Assembly: GCA_023853785.1 (NCBI GenBank)
Contig: JAJIRX010000516.1
Location: forward strand, 1 to 51,219
Length of the DNA stretch: 51,219 bases
Reading direction: 5' to 3'
From: Psilocybe azurescens
Lineage: Eukaryota > Basidiomycota > Agaricomycetes > Agaricales > Agrocybaceae
Below the pieces are notes generated by a model that had not been told where the DNA came from, ran no database searches, and saw only the letters and a program-made list of their open reading frames with translations. The translations under genes were made by a program, and so were the position numbers. Below, one piece after another: positions 45,713 through 51,219 of this stretch (positions are counted from its first letter, which is position 1; each line of letters starts with the position of its first letter).

Positions 45713-47395
45713 ATTGTCAAAATTGGGATAGTGTGGTGAGAGATCAGGTCAAGGGCATCCTGCTTTGTCCGACTCCCGGTCACGTCACATGTCACATTTC
45801 GGTCGCGTCTCACAAGCTGTCACACTGAACTTGTCATTGTCTCGAGGTTGACGAGGACAGTCAACATTTCAGTGGGGAGGAGATGATATGCACTGCAATT
45901 CCCTATATCCAGTAAACCCATTTTTCCAAGTTCCCAGCACAGTCTCGAGGTATTATGAGGTGTTACGAGGTTTATCAATGCTTACCGAAGCCTTCCAACT
46001 CTCCGTCCATCACCTTGATTTATTTGTATTTTTATGCACGGCACACTGCTTCGTAGACATATCAACGGGCTTGAAATATATTTAAATAGATGTAATTCCC
46101 CAAATAACCAGTCACGGTCTTGAGGATTCTATTACAGACAGATCTGTACGAGGCCTGGTTATGCTCTCTTTATTTTCTATAACGCAATCTGGGATCTTCG
46201 CGACGCATATGCATGCGTACGACCAAATAACATGTACCGCATTATATGCTTGGACGGCAAGTTGGAAGAATTGGATAGAGAGGATCTGCCAATGTCCATG
46301 GTACCACGAAGTAAACAAAAGAAGATCATAACATCGATCATGAAAATACTTAACCTACAGCGTCAAATTATTTTGACGCGTCTGCATATGAAGTCGCAAC
46401 CGAAATCTGAAAAACAGAAACACACACATACACATGTAGGAGAAAAAAGCACAATTTTTCGTCGCTCATTCGAATTCGCAGATAGTAAAACGAGGTACTA
46501 ATACAAAAAGTTCGACGTCAGGGAAACGTAGTAAGTAGTGCGCACTGGACCGATCAATCGAGTGTTAAGCAGTACATAGGGCACCGGAGCATGCAAATAT
46601 TTTGGTCGGAGGGTAGCGCGGCGGGACGCTTAATAAATAGATACTGAAAGGGGTGGGGATAATAAAAGGAAGAAAGGTCGGAGGAAGAAAGCGAACAAGT
46701 ACAGAAAAGATGAAAGGAAAGGAAAACAAGAAAGAAAAAGATTGAGGACGTGATGAGGGGATTGCATATCTAGACCGTTCTGATGAGGATGTGAGAGAGA
46801 CAGAGAGACAGAGAGAATCGACTTGGCTGTCGAGAAGATAAAAATGAGAATGAAACAAAAAGCAAGCATATTGTGAATTTTTAAATAGATAGGATTCTGA
46901 TGGGAGTCAGTGAGCGAGTGAGCGAGTAATGGAGGATGGGAGGAAGAATTTGGGGAGGTAAAAGCGTCCGTTTAGTACAATTCGAGAGCGTCGATCGTTG
47001 GTTCTGATTTTATGTCTTCTTCGTCTTCCTTTTTCGTCCAATCAAGGGACAGTGGAAATCGCCCTATCCTCATTTCTCCCTCTCTCCCTTCCCTCTCCAC
47101 CCTAGTGTCAGTTCGCAGCTCCGCTCCGGGTCGTATAACGTGAAATCTTCGCTGTAACGTGTAAACGAAGATGCAAGTGTAATGGTTGGGATATATGTGG
47201 TCGTCTTCGTCTTCATCTTTCGTCCTCATCTTTTCATCCTCGTCTTCGGCAACTTCTCGGCCCAGTCGGCGCCCACAACCCACAGTTTCTCTTCTTTTCT
47301 CTCCCCCAAGCCCAGCGTACCACCAATAAAAAGCGGGGATGTTGGCCACAACGTTTTCGAAAAATCCAGGTATAACATAACATCCAACGAGGGAC
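45713..47395. other. Island edge and 3' flank of the PSP1 gene
   Basis: The AT-rich island ends near 45780 with CACGTCACATGTCACATTTC. 45880-46520 shows no recognised gene. 46560-46980 is purine-rich with AGAGAGACAGAGAGACAGAG near 46790 and GAGTGAGCGAGTGAGCGAGT near 46905. 46980-47395 probably contains the 3' UTR of the PSP1 gene. Confidence 0.5.
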
Positions 47396-50025
47396 TCATT
47401 GTTCGAATCCACCACCACCCTGTAGCGAAGCCATCCATATTCGCGTTTTATATAATCTGATATCAAACGAAGAGAAAGACAAGTCTTCTTAGAAACCGCA
47501 CGGAACGAAACGGGAAAATGACGACGAGAAGCGCACCGGAACAGTTCTCTAACCAGCTCCCTGAAATCAATCCTCTTCTCCGCGACGAAGTAGAACGTCA
47601 ATTTTCGTCGATCCCTAAAATTCAGACAAAAGACACAACGGATTTGTTAAGAAATCAACATCACGTTCCATACACGGTAGAGACGAGGAGGACGAACCAT
47701 TGATACTCAGCGTCGATAACCTCCATGGGAAGCTTCTTAGCGCGCACTTTGCTCTGGCACAACTGCAGAGCTTTGACTTCGTCTTCCGTTTTCGTCGCCA
47801 ACAACCTTTTAGAAAAAGAAAACAGATGAAATGAGCATCACATCACGTTGCCATACAATCAAATGCAGAAGCTAAAAAGCAAGAAAAATACAGAGTAAAA
47901 AAGAAGAAAACACGCACTGCAACTCCTGCTGTCCAGCCCTCTTATAAATCATCTTCGGATTAATCTCCTTCTTCCCCGTGCCTCCTCCTCCTGCCCCACC
48001 CCCAGGGCTCGTCGGCACCCCATCATTCCCGCCCCTGCCCCCCACTTCCCCCACCACCAAAGCCCCTCTCCGCCTGCACCCGCTGAAACGCTTCTACCTC
48101 CGCCAGCGTAATACTGTCATTCACGACCTTGCCCAGATCCTTGCCCCTATCCGCCTCGACGATCACCAAGTCCCCAATGCGTATATCCTGCGAGAGGTCG
48201 GTGAGGTAGAACAGGTCCGTGCGGCCCGCTTTGAACTCGACGATGAAGAGCGGCCAGGAGGAGGGCACGGAGTGCAGGGGGACGCCTTTGCCCAGGTCCG
48301 CGAGGTTTGCACCCTGTACGCTGGATCCGGACCCGGAGGGATGCGCGGAGGTGGGCGTGGGCGGCTGCTGGTGCTGCGCGTCGGAGAGCCGTCGTTGGGT
48401 TTGAGGGTAGTATGGCGGCTGTTGGGGTTGATCGGGCGTGTGCCCGGCGAGATGGGCGATTGGAGGTTCCCGGAATAGGACGGCGCGTGCGCGCACGTAT
48501 TGCGTGTTGTTGTTCATCGCGTGATGCTGCTGCTGGTGTTGGTGTTGTTGGTGCTGCTGGTGCTGGTGCTGAAGCTGCTGCTGGTGTTGCTGCTGCTGGA
48601 AATGCTGTTGAGGATGTCCATATTGTATACCGTGTCCAGGTATGAAGCGAGCCGTGGGCTCTGGCTGCTGATGTTGATGCTGCGGAGCCCGAGACGTACT
48701 GTACTGATTCTGAGCATGGTGGTCTTCATACAACCCCCTCGGAGGGGGTGTTGCCTCCCGCAGAGTAGTCCCCGCCATCACTCGGCGTGCCAATCGGCTG
48801 CCGCGAATAGTTGTTGTTCCCGCCAGGAATAGCAAGTTGATGGACTGATAGTTAGACATCAGATCCCGCGACGGCGGGCTACGCGACAAAGGTGCATAGA
48901 TGGGCAGCGACGACGGCTGGCTCGGAGGGTGCTGGGAGGACGGCGGCGGCGGCTCGTTAGGGTTGATGTTCAGCAGCCCAAGATCGCTCGCGAGATCATC
49001 GTCCGACAATAATAGGCCACTGCCGCGGCCGCCATACGCAGGCTGGAAGGACGGCCGCGGCGCTTCCTCGGTGTTATCCGCGCCCGGAGCGTTGAAACTA
49101 ACGGATATTGCCGCGGCGCGGCTGCACGACGCTGACACTATGCCTGCGGGACTCGTCGTGCTGCTGCTGCCGCCGCCGTTCTCATCCCGCGGCGGGTTCA
49201 TCCCGGCCCACAGCTCCCCTTTTGAAAGCCGAGCCATCGTCGAGCAGGATCTGCCCCACGTCCCGCACGAACGGGCTCATGTTGGAGATGTCCGTCTGCT
49301 GGTTCCTGCCGCCGCCATGGTAGCCATTTCCCGAGAGCGAACCACCCGTCGGAGACGATGTGGATGGAGACCCGCCCATCGTCCCGAGCGAACCATAGCG
49401 GCTCTGACCCGGGGCTTGATCTCGCCATACCGCTGGCCCCCAGATGGAATGTTCAGCGGGTTGGTGTGAGAGGTATGATTCGTTCCAGCTCTGCATGGCG
49501 GACGATCCGGTGTATGGGCTCCCTACGGGGCCAGGACGCCCCGTGGCCAGGGACTGCGATCGACTGCGACTAATATCCTGATTGTAGTTGCGCCCGCGTG
49601 ACAAAGACGGCGGGACGTATCGCTCGTCGTACGTATCCGACAGCGCCTCGGACTCGTCGTCCTCAAAAGTGGACGGGAACGCACGGTCGCGCATGGTGGA
49701 CGAGAAGTGGTTCTGCGGGTGCGGAGAAGGAGGAGCTCCTGATGGGAATGGGCTGGCCGCGGTTGGGACTCAGCATGCGCGAGTTCGCGTTGCTATTGCT
49801 GCTGCTGTTATTGGACCAAGGACCCCCGACGTTGGATGGAACAAAGTGCTGCGTGGGCGGAGATGAGACGAAAAGAGGTATCGGACGAGCGAGGGGCTGG
49901 CTCGCGGCCCTTTCCCGAAGAGGCGCTGCCCCGTTTTCGGTTCCCGTCGCAGTGCCCTGAAATCGGCTCCTGCGATCTTCGTCGCCGTCGTTGCTGCTGT
50001 CGTGCCCTGAGCCAGTGCGTTCCAT
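47396..50025 (-). CDS. PSP1-domain protein with Gln/His-rich region
   Basis: Exons are 50025-47918, 47805-47698, 47614-47537 and 47456-47396. The ATG at 50025 opens MERTGSGHDSSNDGDEDRRS. The first 550 residues are low complexity: Ser/Pro/Gly-rich, then a Gln/His-rich tract. The C-terminal PSP1 domain runs from LFIVEFKAGRTDLFYL through GDLVIVEADRGKDLG, KALQLCQSKVRAKKLPMEVI and LTFYFVAEKRIDFRELVREL to RIWMASLQGG and the stop. PSP1 was named in yeast as a suppressor of DNA polymerase alpha mutations; the exact role is unclear. Three one-base excesses, near 49743 (C3), at 49216-49223 (A4G4 in coding sense) and near 48045 (G6), break the first exon. Removing them gives about 783 residues and correct splice phase, so miscalls are likely. 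Confidence 0.88.
48500..48690 (-). repeat. CAG/CAC-type trinucleotide tract inside the PSP1 gene
   Basis: Imperfect CAG, CAA and CAC codon run coding for an about 50-residue Gln/His stretch (for example QQQQHQQQLQHQHQQHQQ). Such tracts vary in length between strains. Antisense Leu/Val-rich open frames here are shadows of it. Confidence 0.85.
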
Positions 50026-51219
50026 TGGGTCAGTTTTGGATGTGCCGATTACAACTAGTATTCAGGAGGTGGATCGAGTTGGTCAATCCGGTGTGCTGAT
50101 GCCCCCTGTGTTGGAATCGATGGCTCTGTGAGTTCTACGGATCTACTGGCGGGCTGGCTGGTGCTGTCTCAGCTTCGGAGAACAAAAGAAGAGAGAAGGG
50201 TAATTGAGACGTACCCGTTGTCGGAGAAAGTGTATTGAAATTAAGCGGTTGTGGAGATCTAATAAGATGTTTGCTATCTAGAAGTTATGGACGAGAGAGA
50301 GAGAGAAATGAGAAGAGACGTCTATGGAGGATGAGAAGAAGGGACGATGAGTGTTGTAGATGGACTCTTTGAGAAAGCGCCCTGGGAGCGGACTTATGCC
50401 CAGCTGACCCTCCGCCATCGGCTACCACCACCCAAAGTCACATGTCCGTCCTCCCAATTCATTTCAAACATCCACTCAACACTTCTCCCTTGTTCTTCCA
50501 CCACGCCAAACAGCTCACATGTCGTTCAGCTGCTTATGCCGCCGGTGTGAGCCTAGGCGTGCAATCTAGCTACTCAACAAGTCCGCCTTGTGATCACCTC
50601 GCTTTTACGTCAAACAGTCTGGGGTGTGGGGTTTCTCGAACTGCAATCCCAGCGTGGTTCGTCGGATCCAAGCCTGCACTAAATTTAGGCTCTATACACA
50701 TACCCCGACCTTGTCCCTTACACGACATTCTGCCGAGCCCACACCTAGAAGCTTCGCGGTTTAACGATCGTGTGCGCCACATAGATCAATATTAATTGCG
50801 ATCACCACTGGTTATCAGACATCACCCGCCTACATTTATCAATGCTCCATGTACAGAGCAGACATAATTGTGAAGTGCTGACAGGATTGAAGCATAGAAA
50901 AGAAGCACGCCTTTCTCGCTCTCGAACAAGACCGTCTAGACTCCGAAGGCTGGGCACCGCTTGTTAAATATTTCGTTCGTTCGTGCTGCATAATGGGCTT
51001 CACTCTAGCATGGTACTGCTTAGGAAGAAGTACTTTCTAGATTCCGCTCTATGCTGGCAACGAAATAGTTCTATAGTCATATTTCGGAGTATCCTTCTCG
51101 ACATCACCTCCAGTTCGAATCTCCGTCTACTCTCTCTGAAACCGCGACGCTTGCTATCAATCACAATTTGTCTCTGGCCACGAATAACGCAGAAGAGCTT
51201 TGTTATGCTTGGCCACATG
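50026..51219. other. Upstream region of the PSP1 gene, right window edge
   Basis: A GAGAGAGAGAGA run near 50297 lies within the likely promoter or leader of the minus-strand PSP1 gene. The remaining 800 bases hold short frames on both strands (for example 50442-50795 plus and 51000-51218 minus, cut by the edge) without recognised motifs. Confidence 0.45.

Noticed and set aside
48500..48832. Plus-strand Leu/Val-rich frame resembling membrane helices
   Set aside because: Antisense to the CAG/CAC tract of the PSP1 gene; the composition is an artefact of the repeat.

Overview
The window is nuclear DNA of a filamentous fungus, most likely a mushroom-forming basidiomycete (Agaricomycetes). Genes carry many short introns (about 44-112 bases, GT...AG), one has an 11-base exon, and the host proteins recognised (APC11, PSP1, a GPALPP-motif protein, a BRE4-type membrane protein) are eukaryotic with fungal domain layouts. 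No rRNA, tRNA or CRISPR array was found. All calls come from reading the sequence; no database was searched.

Layout. 1-2980 is repeat DNA: a foldback-like structure (inverted arms made partly of 73/102-base tandem units), a 165-base GC-rich tandem repeat and a cluster of small palindromes. 2979-20800 holds a duplicated three-gene block in direct orientation. Each block has a deaminase-like gene (+), an F-box-type gene (-) and a short-chain dehydrogenase gene (-). Copy 2 (16273-20794) is nearly complete. Copy 1 (3123-14432) is split by a 7.6-kb insertion: a terminal-inverted-repeat element (3417-11045) that itself holds a 5.5-kb Copia LTR retrotransposon (3650-9141). A third F-box copy lies inverted at 25650-26674, followed by two decayed copies.

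22384-24322 codes for a serine/proline-rich protein. 30223-39768 is a gene-dense stretch: a small TATA-driven beta-rich protein, a SLOG/Rossmann-type nucleotide-binding protein, a GPALPP-motif protein, a long multi-intron BRE4/FUSC-type membrane protein and APC11. 39800-45800 is an AT-rich transposon island with a broken mariner transposase and an unrecognised cysteine-motif gene. 47396-50025 is a PSP1-domain gene with a Gln/His-rich tract.

Two points matter most. First, the deaminase-like gene has a CAE ... PFCxxC pattern like the zinc site of cytidine deaminases, and it has been duplicated together with F-box and dehydrogenase neighbours. Second, nearly all frameshifts in otherwise conserved genes are single-base changes, most of them in homopolymer runs. 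Several paralogous copies share the same missing base, so assembly error must be excluded before these genes are called pseudogenes. The copy 2 and copy 3 F-box genes share a 523-base tract that looks like gene conversion.
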